Source: Lachnospiraceae bacterium (GTDB lineage Bacteria > Bacillota > Clostridia > Lachnospirales > Lachnospiraceae). Taken from it: 64,000 bases of DNA. The stretch is from assembly GCA_014804785.1 (NCBI GenBank), contig JAAUZD010000015.1, positions 88,359 to 152,358 of the forward strand, in the 5' to 3' direction. Below, piece by piece: positions 18,204-27,185 of the stretch. The notes under the pieces are model-generated. The model searched no databases. It was not told the origin of the DNA and saw only the letters and a program-made list of their open reading frames with translations. The position numbers and the translations under genes are program-made. Numbering within the stretch: the stretch's first letter is position 1; each line of letters opens with the position of its first letter.

Positions 18204-19475
18204 CTATGCTTCATCAATGGCTTTTCCAATGTCATGACGCATATATTTGTTTTCAAAATCAATCCACTGTGTTGCCGCATAAGCATTCGCTCTTGCTTCC
18301 TTCAGATCCTTGCCCTTCGCTGTGATTCCAAGGACTCTTCCTCCATTTGTCACAATGCCCTGCTCTGTCTTTTTCGTACCTGCGTGAAAACAGAAATAAG
18401 CATCCTGGTCGTCAAATTTCTCAAGTCCTTTTATCACGAAGCCTTTTTCATATTTGACCGGATATCCTTCTGATGCAAGCACCACGCAGACTGCCGCATT
18501 ATCTTCGAACTGAAGATCGATCTCGTCAAGCCGTCCGTCAATACAGGCTTCCATCACCTCAATGACATCATTTTTCATTCTTGGAAGAACCACCTGTGCT
18601 TCTGGATCTCCAAATCTTGCATTGTACTCAAGCACGCGGGGACCTTTTTCTGTCAGCATCAGCCCAAAAAAGATAATGCCTTTAAACTCCCTGCCCTCAG
18701 CTGCCATAGCGTCTACCGTAGGCTGATAGATATATTTCTTACAGAACTCATCCACTTCCTCCGTATAGAAAGGACTGGGCGAAAAAGTTCCCATACCGCC
18801 TGTATTAAGCCCTGTATCCCCATCTTTTGCCCTCTTGTGATCCTGGGCGGATGTCATTGTTTTAATCGTCTTTCCATCCACATAGGAGAGAACGGATACT
18901 TCCCTTCCTGTCATAAATTCTTCTATCACAAGGCGGTTGCCGGCACTGCCAAACTGCTTATCCAGCATGATTGACTGAACGCCATCCTTTGCCTCATCAA
19001 GATTCTGACAAATCAGCACACCTTTGCCAAGTGCAAGCCCATCTGCCTTAAGGACGATAGGGAACTGCGCTGTTTCCAGATATTCAAGCGCCTCCTGTGC
19101 CGTGTCAAAGGTTTCGTATGCAGCTGTTGGTATCTGATATTTTTTCATAAGGTCCTTGGAAAATGCCTTGCTTCCTTCTAGGATAGCTGCATTCTTCCTG
19201 GGTCCGAATGCGCGCAGACCTGCCTTTTCCAACTCATCCACAAGACCACCCACTAGCGGATCGTCCATTCCTACAATCGTGAGATCGATTTCTTTTTCTT
19301 TTGCGAAGTCTACAATCTTGTCAAATTCCATGGCTCCGATTGGTACGCACTGTGCAATCATACCGATTCCCGCATTTCCGGGTGCACAATAAATCTGATC
19401 CACTTTTTTACTCTTTGCAACGCTGGCAGCAATTGCATGCTCCCTGCCGCCGCTTCCCACAATTAATACTTTCAT
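18204..19475 (-). CDS. purD: Phosphoribosylamine-glycine ligase
   Basis: This 423-residue ATP-grasp enzyme of purine synthesis makes GAR from phosphoribosylamine, glycine and ATP. It begins MKVLIVGSGGREHAI, the standard PurD start. It contains VLKADGLALGKGV (ATP-grasp), the GGMGTFSPSPFY loop and NARFGDPEAQVVLPR. The ATG at 19475 follows AGGAGG at a good distance, while the open frame to 19499 has none. Last purine gene of the run purE-purM-purN-purD. Confidence 0.97.
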   Translation of the reverse strand: MKVLIVGSGGREHAIAASVAKSKKVDQIYCAPGNAGIGMIAQCVPIGAMEFDKIVDFAKEKEIDLTIVGMDDPLVGGLVDELEKAGLRAFGPRKNAAILEGSKAFSKDLMKKYQIPTAAYETFDTAQEALEYLETAQFPIVLKADGLALGKGVLICQNLDEAKDGVQSIMLDKQFGSAGNRLVIEEFMTGREVSVLSYVDGKTIKTMTSAQDHKRAKDGDTGLNTGGMGTFSPSPFYTEEVDEFCKKYIYQPTVDAMAAEGREFKGIIFFGLMLTEKGPRVLEYNARFGDPEAQVVLPRMKNDVIEVMEACIDGRLDEIDLQFEDNAAVCVVLASEGYPVKYEKGFVIKGLEKFDDQDAYFCFHAGTKKTEQGIVTNGGRVLGITAKGKDLKEARANAYAATQWIDFENKYMRHDIGKAIDEA

Positions 19476-19521
19476 TTTTATACCTCCTGCACTCCGCAAT
19501 ACATCTGCGGTGCTGCCTTAG

Positions 19522-20121
19522 TCACTTTACTCGCTGGCCGAAAGCAATCTGATCAATCGCTTTCGGCAGGATGATCCATTCTGCCTGCTCCATGACTCTG
19601 CGCTGAAGGACCTCCGGTGTATCACCTTCTAAAACATCCACCGCTTTCTGCATGATGATCCGTCCGGTGTCCGTTCCTTCATCTACATAATGTACAGTAG
19701 CCCCGGTCACCTTTACGCCCCGGGTAAGTGCCGCCTCGTGTACCTTAAGCCCATAATACCCTGTCCCGCAGAAGGACGGAATCAGGGACGGGTGGATATT
19801 AATGATACGATCCCGGTATACCTCTATCATCTTTTCCGGAAGAATCACAAGAAATCCCGCTAAGACGATCAAATCTGGATTTAATTCTTTAAGCTGTTTC
19901 AAAAATGCTTCGTTAAACTCCTCACGGCTTTCAAAGTTCTTAGGAGAAATGCAAAAAGCCGGAATCCCTGCATCCTCTGCTCTCTGCAACGCATACGCAC
20001 CTGTATTGTTACTGATGACGCCCACGATTTTCGTATTTCTGATTTTTCCCTCTTTTACTCCGTCAATAATCGCCTGAAGATTGGTTCCTCCGCCGGAAAC
20101 GCACACCACAATGTTTAACAT
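19522..20121 (-). CDS. purN: Phosphoribosylglycinamide formyltransferase (folate-dependent)
   Basis: This 199-residue enzyme formylates GAR using 10-formyl-THF. The N-terminus [16 protein letters not shown] binds phosphoribosyl substrate. The catalytic segment [11 protein letters not shown] contains His, and the downstream Asp is in DEGTDTG. The length is typical. Its start overlaps the end of purM by seven bases, indicating coupling. Confidence 0.97.
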   Translation of the reverse strand: MLNIVVCVSGGGTNLQAIIDGVKEGKIRNTKIVGVISNNTGAYALQRAEDAGIPAFCISPKNFESREEFNEAFLKQLKELNPDLIVLAGFLVILPEKMIEVYRDRIINIHPSLIPSFCGTGYYGLKVHEAALTRGVKVTGATVHYVDEGTDTGRIIMQKAVDVLEGDTPEVLQRRVMEQAEWIILPKAIDQIAFGQRVK

Positions 20122-21146
20122 AGGGTCACTCCTTTTTCACCGGTTTTTACCTCACCTACCACATAAGCAGTTTCTCCTGATGCTTCAATAGCCGCAATCG
20201 CCTGCTTGGCATCTGCAGGATCAAACGCAAGTACCATGCCAAGTCCCATATTATAAGTATTGTACATCATCTGCTCTTCTATATTTCCCTTTTCCTGTAT
20301 CAGACGGAAAATTGGAGGTACCGGATAGCTGTCCTTTTTCACCATGGCATTAACGCCCTCAGGCAGCATTCTGGGAATGTTCTCATAGAAACCGCCGCCA
20401 GTGATGTGACTGCATCCCTTGATGGTAATTCCTGCTTCCTTTATACTTTTCAGTGCCTTTACATAAATCTTCGTGGGCTCGATCAATGCCTCTCCCAGCG
20501 TCTTTCCCAGTTCATCATAATATGTATCAAGACTTTCCTTTGTCATTTCAAATACTTTTCTGATTAGTGAAAATCCGTTACTATGCACTCCTGAGGAGGC
20601 AATTCCCACAAGTACATCTCCCGGTTTTATATTTTCTCCTGTAATCAGATCTTTTTCGTCTATCACCCCTACTGTAAATCCTGCCAGATCATATTCCTCC
20701 TCCGGCATCAGCCCCGGATGCTCCGCCGTCTCACCGCCGATCAGCGCGGCACCAGCCTGTTTACATCCTTCCGCCACACCTTTCACGATAGCAGCAATCT
20801 TTTCCGGATAATTCTTTCCGCAGGCAATATAATCAAGGAAAAACAAGGGTTCGCCGCCTGCACATACAATATCGTTCACACACATTGCAACACAGTCGAT
20901 TCCCACTGTGTCATGCTGATCCATAAGAAATGCCAGCTTTATTTTTGTTCCCACACCGTCTGTTCCGGAGACCAGAGCCGGTTTTTCCATATTTTTGATA
21001 GCTGAAAGCGAAAAAGCGCCCGAAAAACCGCCAAGCCCTCCCAACACTTCCGGTCTTGCGGTTTCCTTTACATATTCTTTCATCAATTCCACGCTGCGGT
21101 AACCCGCCTCGATATCTACTCCGGCTTTCTTATAATCCATTTTCAT
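20115..21146 (-). CDS. purM: Phosphoribosylformylglycinamidine cyclo-ligase
   Basis: This 343-residue AIR synthetase starts [11 protein letters not shown]. It carries the PurM landmarks [20 protein letters not shown], the metal/ATP loop [18 protein letters not shown], and [11 protein letters not shown]. The glycine-rich [16 protein letters not shown] near the end is also diagnostic. It lies 21 bases after purE and overlaps purN, so it is part of the operon. Confidence 0.97.
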   Translation of the reverse strand: MKMDYKKAGVDIEAGYRSVELMKEYVKETARPEVLGGLGGFSGAFSLSAIKNMEKPALVSGTDGVGTKIKLAFLMDQHDTVGIDCVAMCVNDIVCAGGEPLFFLDYIACGKNYPEKIAAIVKGVAEGCKQAGAALIGGETAEHPGLMPEEEYDLAGFTVGVIDEKDLITGENIKPGDVLVGIASSGVHSNGFSLIRKVFEMTKESLDTYYDELGKTLGEALIEPTKIYVKALKSIKEAGITIKGCSHITGGGFYENIPRMLPEGVNAMVKKDSYPVPPIFRLIQEKGNIEEQMMYNTYNMGLGMVLAFDPADAKQAIAAIEASGETAYVVGEVKTGEKGVTLC

Positions 21147-21167
21147 CCGTTCCTTTCTATCTATTTA

Positions 21168-21668
21168 TCAATAATTTTGATAACCTACCTGGCTCAGTCT
21201 TTCGTCCTTTTTCTGAACGCTTTCCTTAAGGCTCTGGCTGTAGGCTTTCAGTTTCTTTAACAGTTCCTCGTCAGAAGTTGCCAGAATCTTTGCGGCAAGA
21301 AGCCCCGCATTTGCCCCTCCGTTGATTGCAACCGTTGCTACCGGTATGCCGGAAGGCATCTGGACAATAGAGTAAAGAGAATCCCGTCCTCCAAGGGAAG
21401 TGGTATGCATGGGGATACCGATTACCGGCATGGGAAAGATTGCTGCGCACATGCCCGGCAGATGGGCTGCCATGCCAGCTCCTGCAATAATCACTTTAAA
21501 ACCCTTTTCCTCCGCTGTCTTTGCATACTCAAAAAATACGTCCGGTTCTCTGTGGGCAGAAATAATCTTCACTTCAAAAGAAATCCCAAGTTCCGTAAGG
21601 ATGTCCGCCGCCTTTGCCATAACCGGCATATCAGAATCACTGCCCATTACGATTCCTACCTGTGCCAT
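21168..21668 (-). CDS. purE: N5-carboxyaminoimidazole ribonucleotide mutase
   Basis: This 166-residue class I PurE has the signature GIVMGSDSDMPVM, the loop SAHREPD with the catalytic His, and AGAGMAAHLPGM. The ATG at 21668 has GGAGG eight bases upstream; the open frame to 21683 includes that ribosome site. First gene of the purine run. Its usual partner purK is not in this window. Confidence 0.97.
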   Translation of the reverse strand: MAQVGIVMGSDSDMPVMAKAADILTELGISFEVKIISAHREPDVFFEYAKTAEEKGFKVIIAGAGMAAHLPGMCAAIFPMPVIGIPMHTTSLGGRDSLYSIVQMPSGIPVATVAINGGANAGLLAAKILATSDEELLKKLKAYSQSLKESVQKKDERLSQVGYQNY

Positions 21669-21758
21669 ATTTGTTACCTCCATTCTTCTGTCCCTTATTC
21701 TATATCATCATTACTACATAGCCATGCTTCACATAAAAAAGCCAGACTCCCACCTATC

Positions 21759-21788
21759 ATCATACTATAAAACACCGCTTTTCCACAA
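21759..21788 (-). promoter_or_regulatory. Candidate promoter of the purE operon
   Basis: On the minus strand TTGTGG (21783-21788), an 18-base spacer and TATGAT (21759-21764) lie about 90 bases before purE. The -35 is imperfect. I saw no purine riboswitch or PurR box in the leader. Confidence 0.4.
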
Positions 21789-21795
21789 CCATATT

Positions 21796-23850
21796 TTACA
21801 CTTCTTCCAAAGGAATATTTAATTTCTCACAGCCGGGCAGTACAAATCTCCCGTCTTCTATGATTGGAATGACCTTTTCTTCATAAGTGACCACGCTGAC
21901 TTCTCCCAGTTCATCATATGGAATGGTAATATCAGTATGACAATTGAAATATGCCGCTTTGTCTCCTTCCTTTCTTTTGATGGAGCACTCATTATCCCTG
22001 GCTACAACTTCTTTGCCGTCCGGATTATAAACTGCCACCTCTTCCGCATGGGAATAGCAGGTATCTCCTACCGCAAAGTGAGGACCTGTCTTTTCTGCAA
22101 TCAAAATAGGGAGTTTATCTTCTATCCCATATTTTCTTACCGCCGCAAAAGCGGTGGTATTGGTTCCGATTGCAAACTCTCCAAGAGGAAGGGCGTCATG
22201 GTGATGAAGCACATTGTCCTTAATATATTTGCGGTTCTGCTCCCTATGTTCAAAATTCTCACAATCGTAATCTACCACCATCCCGTCTTTAAAGGTCAGC
22301 GTCATGTTCCTGTATTCCAGTTCGTTTAAATAGACCCTGCTTACATGAAGCACACCTTCTGTTCCCTTAAGCACCGGAGAAGTAAAAACTTCACCCACAG
22401 GGATATTCACGTCCGCCACGCAGTTTTCAAAATTTGTCTGTTTATCAGGTTCTGCAAGGGAATGAAGTACCACCTTCATATTGGTCTTATTGCCCTTTTT
22501 CCCCTTAATCAGCACATATTTTCCCTTATCCAATGTGTCGATGATGTTCTGCTGCATCCTCTGGTAAAGGTCATAATCAAGGGTATTGATCCGTATCACC
22601 TCATCAAAGATTGCTGCAAAGTCCTCTCCGATTTCCGGCACCGGAAAAGCAATGATGGTGAAGCTTCTTTCTTCTCCTTTAATGTAGCGGTTCTGTAATT
22701 CTCCTGCCGCTGCCATATATTCCACCGTAAGTTTCTGCTGTGCATCCGACAAATGCAGCGCCTCATGTTTTTCCTTAAGGTCTGAGGGTCTTTCTCCAAA
22801 CACCTCCACCACCGCAGGACCGCCAAAAACGCCAGCGAGTTCTTTATATTCCTCGTAAGTCTCTTTAAGCGCCTCCATGCGTACCTGCACAAGACGCTTA
22901 TCAAGGACAAGCGCCTGATCATCTTTATGATCGAAATCATACTGTTTATTGGGAATTGCGCCATAGTAGCCTACCCGGCTCATGCCTTTTCCCTGAAGGA
23001 TACTGGAAGCTGCACGATATATGGTAGGTTCAAGCCCCATCTTCCTGAAATTTTCAACTGCCTTTTGAATCATAGGTTCAAATCCCAGACAATATCGGAT
23101 ATTCACTGTTTTCTTTCTGGTGATATCCTTATTTCCCACAAGGAAGCCTATCCTATATCCTTCCGTATAAGTGTCTGCCATTTTCTGCACCGTCTCTTCG
23201 GGCAGCTCACACAGATGACGGGAAGTCTCTATCTCATTGTCCGTAACATACTCGCCAAAATAATAAAGATACCTTGAATCTGATAAATCCCCTTCTAGGA
23301 TGCGCAGCGCAAAATCGGAATTGGGATCCAACATATCCTCCAGCTTTTTTCTTGTTGCTTCTCTGGTATAATCGCTGACATACCAGTAAACAATCTCCTT
23401 AAGTGCCTCATAGTCTGGTTCATTTCCGCTCTCTTCCTGTTCGCAGCAAAAGGAACCATATACCTCAAGAAACAGTTCCATACGGATGACCACATCCGAA
23501 AGCCTTTGCTCATAAACAAGCGGAATCAGACTGCGCAGCTCTGCATATAGGAAGGAAAAAAATTTCCCATAGGTCTCTCCCAGCTTCAAGACACTGTACG
23601 CAGGATTGGCATAACTGTGGGCATACTGGTCTTCAAGGATATCTGCATAGAGCCTTTGATTCCTTTCCTTCAGTTCCCGGATAGGCGCCGTCTTCAATCC
23701 TCCGGCTTTAATAAAGTCCCATGTCTCGAAAATCATTTCCAGAAATTCTGCCATATTTATAAAATACTGCTGAACTTCCTTTTGTAATATGCTTTCGCTC
23801 TTTATCTCTTGTATTCGTTCTTTTGCCAGTATAAATCTCTCTTCAACCAT
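21796..23850 (-). CDS. M29-type aminopeptidase with long N-terminal extension
   Basis: This 684-residue protein has a C-terminal half that resembles thermophilic-type (M29, AmpS/PepS) metallo-aminopeptidases. Examples are FTSPVLKGTEGVLHVSRVYL (20 residues shown), the FAIGTNTTAFAAVRKYG stretch, and GDTCYSH. The usual family length is about 410 residues, so the first 270 residues are an extra, helix-rich domain. The ATG at 23850 overlaps the stop of the upstream membrane-protein gene by one base (TGATG). The open frame extends to 23895 inside that gene and is rejected. Cytoplasmic, since no signal peptide is seen. Metal ligands were not assigned with certainty. Confidence 0.82.
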   Translation of the reverse strand: MVEERFILAKERIQEIKSESILQKEVQQYFINMAEFLEMIFETWDFIKAGGLKTAPIRELKERNQRLYADILEDQYAHSYANPAYSVLKLGETYGKFFSFLYAELRSLIPLVYEQRLSDVVIRMELFLEVYGSFCCEQEESGNEPDYEALKEIVYWYVSDYTREATRKKLEDMLDPNSDFALRILEGDLSDSRYLYYFGEYVTDNEIETSRHLCELPEETVQKMADTYTEGYRIGFLVGNKDITRKKTVNIRYCLGFEPMIQKAVENFRKMGLEPTIYRAASSILQGKGMSRVGYYGAIPNKQYDFDHKDDQALVLDKRLVQVRMEALKETYEEYKELAGVFGGPAVVEVFGERPSDLKEKHEALHLSDAQQKLTVEYMAAAGELQNRYIKGEERSFTIIAFPVPEIGEDFAAIFDEVIRINTLDYDLYQRMQQNIIDTLDKGKYVLIKGKKGNKTNMKVVLHSLAEPDKQTNFENCVADVNIPVGEVFTSPVLKGTEGVLHVSRVYLNELEYRNMTLTFKDGMVVDYDCENFEHREQNRKYIKDNVLHHHDALPLGEFAIGTNTTAFAAVRKYGIEDKLPILIAEKTGPHFAVGDTCYSHAEEVAVYNPDGKEVVARDNECSIKRKEGDKAAYFNCHTDITIPYDELGEVSVVTYEEKVIPIIEDGRFVLPGCEKLNIPLEEV

Positions 23851-24173
23851 CAATCCACATACGCTCCTGCAAATAGTATAAGGCTGAGCATACAAAATGC
23901 CAGGATATTCACAAAAATCCCAAGCACCGTAAACAGCCTGAATTTTTCTTTTTCTGTGGTGGACCAGATTCCAAGCACCAGACCAGCCAACATAAAAATA
24001 AGGGCTAAAAGCGCCGCCGCTCCATACTTATCAGAAGGCATTCCGCTATTTAGATAAGACTGATACACTGCCACTCCCAGCGTTACACTGGCAAGGATGC
24101 CCAGAATCGTTGACATTATTCCTTTCTGGGTGTGTTCTTTATTTGTAAAAATGAAACCCTTTGATCTTAACAT
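23850..24173 (-). CDS. Small three-helix membrane protein
   Basis: This 107-residue protein starts MLRSKGFIFTNKEHTQKGIMS and has three hydrophobic segments near residues 22-40, 50-70 and 80-104. It looks like a family of unknown function common in Lachnospiraceae (I believe the DUF6142 type, from memory). It is translationally coupled to the M29 peptidase and follows the 50-residue membrane protein, with a terminator between. Confidence 0.72.
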   Translation of the reverse strand: MLRSKGFIFTNKEHTQKGIMSTILGILASVTLGVAVYQSYLNSGMPSDKYGAAALLALIFMLAGLVLGIWSTTEKEKFRLFTVLGIFVNILAFCMLSLILFAGAYVD

Positions 24174-24201
24174 TTCGCCGCCTCTTTTTGCTTATCATAA
24201 A

Positions 24202-24232
24202 GAAGGCATTCCTACTGATAGAAATGCCCTTC
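24202..24232 (-). terminator. Terminator after the 50-residue membrane protein gene
   Basis: On the minus strand GAAGGGCATT pairs with AATGCCTTC with a single bulged G and is followed by TTTAT. It begins four bases after the stop codon. Confidence 0.65.
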
Positions 24233-24235
24233 GTT

Positions 24236-24388
24236 TTAAAACAAGATTTTCGACTTTCCTGCAAGCAGCTTTCCGCCGCCTATAATCATCAATATTCCGC
24301 AGACAATACCTGTCACCAGCGTCACTACACCTACTGCAATGCTCATTGCACCTGCTCCGTTCATGGTCTTATAAATCTTCTCTTCCAT
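24236..24388 (-). CDS. 50-residue small membrane protein
   Basis: A short frame encodes a 50-residue protein starting MEEKIYKTMNGAGAMSIAVG. It has one or two closely spaced hydrophobic segments rich in Gly, Val and Ile, and a Lys-rich end (GKSKILF). AGGAG lies seven bases before the ATG and a hairpin terminator follows at once, so it is a credible gene despite its size. It sits between pyrE and the three-helix protein. The function is unknown. Confidence 0.75.
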   Translation of the reverse strand: MEEKIYKTMNGAGAMSIAVGVVTLVTGIVCGILMIIGGGKLLAGKSKILF

Positions 24389-24411
24389 GCCTTTACTCCT
24401 TTCCTTCGGAA

Positions 24412-25086
24412 TTACTTTGCACCGTATTGCTCATAATATGCGTCAATAGCCGCTTTTAATGTATCATCAATATAAATCTGTCCATTGAAGGGCTTATTAT
24501 AAAGATATTCCACTACTTCCTGCATATTCACGATTGCACTTGCATCAAAACCATATTTCTCTTTGATTTCACAAAGAGCGCTCTTATCTGTCTGTCCTTT
24601 TTCCATACGGTTTAAAGAAACCATAAGGCCCTTGATCTCTACATCCGCCTGAGCCTTGATGATGGGATAAGTTTCTTCAATCGACTTTCCTGAAGTCGTC
24701 ACATCCTCAATAATGACCACTCTGTCGCCACTTTTAAGCTTGCTTCCCAGCAAAATACCGGTATCCCCGTGATCCTTTACTTCCTTACGGTTTGAGCAAT
24801 ACCGGATGTCCTTTCCATATAATTTGCTGATAGCCATCGTAGTTGCTACAGAAAGGGGAATTCCCTTATAGGCGGGTCCAAACAGCACATCAAAATCAAG
24901 ACCGTAATTGTCGTGGATTGCCTTTGCGTAATATTCCCCAAGCTTTAAAAGCTGGGTACCGGTCACATAGCCGCCGGCATTCATGAAAAAAGGGGATTTT
25001 CTGCCGCTCTTTAATGTGAATTCGCCAAATTTGAGCACCTGGCACTCTACCATAAATTCGATAAATTCCTGCTTATACTGTTCCAT
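24412..25086 (-). CDS. pyrE: Orotate phosphoribosyltransferase
   Basis: This 224-residue enzyme makes OMP from orotate and PRPP. The PRPP-binding motif VVIIEDVTTSGKS is clear, and FTLKSGRKSPFF and FGPAYKGIPL are family segments. The ATG at 25086 follows GGAGGG by nine bases; the open frame to 25143 has no ribosome site. A good promoter lies at 25156..25184. pyrF follows at 26.2 kb on the same strand but with its own terminator and an intervening plus-strand gene. Confidence 0.96.
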   Translation of the reverse strand: MEQYKQEFIEFMVECQVLKFGEFTLKSGRKSPFFMNAGGYVTGTQLLKLGEYYAKAIHDNYGLDFDVLFGPAYKGIPLSVATTMAISKLYGKDIRYCSNRKEVKDHGDTGILLGSKLKSGDRVVIIEDVTTSGKSIEETYPIIKAQADVEIKGLMVSLNRMEKGQTDKSALCEIKEKYGFDASAIVNMQEVVEYLYNKPFNGQIYIDDTLKAAIDAYYEQYGAK

Positions 25087-25155
25087 CTTCTTTGACCCTC
25101 CATTGTATGGACTTCGCTGCTGTCTTGACCTTTTTACAGTCATTTATTCGCACCA

Positions 25156-25184
25156 ATTTTACCACATTTACTATTTGTGTTCAA
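25156..25184 (-). promoter_or_regulatory. Promoter of pyrE
   Basis: On the minus strand TTGAAC (25179-25184), a 17-base spacer and TAAAAT (25156-25161) point at pyrE, about 70 bases before its ATG. The leader is short and shows no obvious PyrR-type attenuator. Confidence 0.7.
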
Positions 25185-25441
25185 CCATTTTTGTTTTATC
25201 GTTTTAAGGTCATTATTAAGTAGTTACTTTTCATGAGGGAGCCATTAGTCCGCACAGTGTAAAAAATATCAGCCATTTATTATTTTGATGACTGGTAAAA
25301 GGGCATATTACCATTAATAGGGTTCTCCTTGTGATATTACTATAGCAGCTGCTTTTGTTGGAAACTTTTCTCTTGATGGGATGTAATCTTTCTCGCCATT
25401 ATATTTGTACTTTTCATTGCAATATGATAATGTATATTTAT

Positions 25442-25534
25442 TTAATCAAACTGGCATCCTATTATAATGTCAGCTTAGATTACTTATGCGGTTTATCTGA
25501 TGACAAGAAATTTAAAGGTAGAAATTGTATATAA
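25442..25534 (+). pseudogene. C-terminal fragment of an XRE/Cro-family regulator
   Basis: On the plus strand 30 codons read LIKLASYYNVSLDYLCGLSD, then DKKFKGRNCI and a stop. This is the end of a Cro/CI-type HTH, where LASYYNVSLDYLxGLSD is a very common closing motif. No HTH start is present upstream in any frame, so only the tail survives. The rest of 25185-25662 is AT-rich. On the opposite strand 25314..25445 holds a 43-codon open tail ending ISQGEPY that may be another gene remnant. No complete gene is seen in this stretch. Confidence 0.55.
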
Positions 25535-25662
25535 AAATCTCCAATTTATAGTTTATAAATTATTTATAATTATTTTAGCGTTTAAATCGTTCAATTAAAT
25601 AGACTTTATGTTTTGACTGTGGTACACTGATTACAATCATTCAAAAACTAGGAGGTGTTCCC

Positions 25663-26016
25663 ATGACAAACAGAAAAAAACTAGATTTAATTCTTGAAAA
25701 AATGGTAGAGCTAGACCAAAAGATTACTGGATCGGATCAAAAATTTACAGGTTTAGACCAAAAGGTTACAGGTTTAGACCAGAAGGTTACAGGTTTAGAC
25801 CAGAAGGTTACAGGTTTAGACCAGAAGGTTACAGGTTTAGACCAGAAGGTTACAGGTTTAGACCAAAAAGTCTCATCACTTGAAAGAGATATGATGGAGG
25901 TCAAATCAGATTTAAAGCGCCTGCATCATGATGATGCTCTGATTCTAGATGAAGTAGAAAGAGTTCATGAAATCTTAAACTCACACAGAGCTGATAAATC
26001 AGTACATACCGCATAA
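25663..26016 (+). CDS. Coiled-coil protein with heptad-type tandem repeats
   Basis: This 117-residue protein is the only intact plus-strand gene between pyrE and pyrF. It starts MTNRKKLDLILEKMVELDQK, then has eight 7-residue units of the form DQKVTGL, then KVSSLERDMMEVKSDLKRLH (20 shown) and a charged tail. The heptad spacing of Leu and Val predicts one long coiled coil. AGGAGGTG lies six bases upstream of the ATG. No membrane segment or enzymatic motif is seen and I do not recognise a named family. The neighbouring XRE fragment and low GC suggest acquired DNA. Confidence 0.75.
   Translation: MTNRKKLDLILEKMVELDQKITGSDQKFTGLDQKVTGLDQKVTGLDQKVTGLDQKVTGLDQKVTGLDQKVSSLERDMMEVKSDLKRLHHDDALILDEVERVHEILNSHRADKSVHTA
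25714..25881 (+). repeat. 21-bp in-frame tandem repeat array (8 units)
   Basis: Eight consecutive 21-base units start at 25714 and repeat exactly every 21 bases. Four successive units (25777-25860) are identical (GACCAGAAGGTTACAGGTTT plus A), one differs by one base, and the outer units are more diverged. Such an array is expected to change copy number between strains. Confidence 0.95.
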
Positions 26017-26144
26017 TCATAATGCATAAACAATTCACACATATAATCAGCCTATTTTGCACTTCTAATCGTGCACATCCTTATTATCTTCTGTTCATGC
26101 TATCCACAAACAACGAATGCCACGCTTTGCGAGACATTCTTATG

Positions 26145-26173
26145 TTAATAAAACAGGGAGAGCAGATGCTCCC
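26145..26173 (-). terminator. Terminator after pyrF
   Basis: On the minus strand GGGAGCA pairs with TGCTCTCCC (two-base bulge) and is followed by TGTTTTATT. It starts about 30 bases after the pyrF stop. Confidence 0.65.
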
Positions 26174-26201
26174 CCAATTCCATCAACTAACCTGTAAAAT
26201 T

Positions 26202-27137
26202 TTATCTGCTGTTCAAAGCCCCTGCAATGTCCTCCCTCATATCTATAACTGCTGCCCGTGATGCTTCTCCAAAATGCTCCGGACCAAAGGATGCATATTT
26301 TTCCTGCTGATAAGCGGCAATGATGCCTCTGGAGGAATTTACGATTGCGCCAAGTCCGTCTTCATTAAAGAAGTGAACCAGATCAGAGCCTTTTCCGCCC
26401 TGTGCTCCGTACCCAGGCACGAGAATATAGCTTTTGGGCATCACTTTACGAAGGATCTTACCCATCTCGGGATAAGTCGCTCCTACCACCGCGCCAATAT
26501 AACTGTAGGAATCGCCCATGTGCTCCTCGCCCCATTTTGCAACCTGTTCGCCCACCACCTCATAAAGAGGTCTGTTGCCGGCATCTGCAATCTGCCTGTC
26601 CTGAAATTCGCCGCTGCTGGGATTAGATGTTTTTACGAGAACAAATAAGCCTTTCTTCTCTTCCTGACATACCTTGATAAACGGCTTTATTCCATCCGAA
26701 CCCAGATAAGGATTGACCGTTGCAAAATCCTCATCGAAACCGTAGTAAGATTTACTGCCAACCGTTACTTTCCCGAGATGACCAACCGCATATGCTTCTG
26801 AGGTAGAACCGATATCTCCTCTCTTGATATCAGCAATGACCACCAGATCCTTTCCCTTACAATAGTCCACTGTTTTCTTAAACGCAATCAAACCCGGAAT
26901 ACCAAATTGCTCATACATGGCAATCTGGGGCTTTACTGCCGGGATGATATCATAAATGTGATCGACGATTTCCTTATTATACTGCCAGATTGCCTCTGCT
27001 GCTCCTTCAAGGGTTTCTCCATACTCCTCAAAAGCCTTTTTCTGAATATGTTCAGGTACGAACTTCATCGTAGGATCCAGCCCTACTACGATGGGTGCGC
27101 CAGTCGCTTTAATTTTTGAAATCAACTTATTAATCAT
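26202..27137 (-). CDS. pyrF: Orotidine 5'-phosphate decarboxylase (type 2)
   Basis: This 311-residue enzyme converts OMP to UMP. The catalytic motif is VIADIKRGDIGST, with VVGLDP at the N-terminus and LVPGYGAQGG in the phosphate-binding loop. The length and the extra helical segment around residues 25-60 identify the longer type 2 subfamily rather than the B. subtilis type. AAAGGA lies about eight bases upstream of the ATG. It stands apart from pyrE, with the repeat gene between. Confidence 0.95.
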   Translation of the reverse strand: MINKLISKIKATGAPIVVGLDPTMKFVPEHIQKKAFEEYGETLEGAAEAIWQYNKEIVDHIYDIIPAVKPQIAMYEQFGIPGLIAFKKTVDYCKGKDLVVIADIKRGDIGSTSEAYAVGHLGKVTVGSKSYYGFDEDFATVNPYLGSDGIKPFIKVCQEEKKGLFVLVKTSNPSSGEFQDRQIADAGNRPLYEVVGEQVAKWGEEHMGDSYSYIGAVVGATYPEMGKILRKVMPKSYILVPGYGAQGGKGSDLVHFFNEDGLGAIVNSSRGIIAAYQQEKYASFGPEHFGEASRAAVIDMREDIAGALNSR

Positions 27138-27185
27138 GACAATCTTCCTTTCTTCTTCTTGAATCTACCGTTCTATCATAATCAC

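Noticed and set aside
21669-21795. Purine riboswitch upstream of purE
   Set aside because: No conserved purine-aptamer core or paired loop sequences were seen in the short leader.
25714-25881. Regular repeats suggesting a CRISPR array
   Set aside because: The units are contiguous 21-bp repeats with no spacers, in frame within a coding gene.
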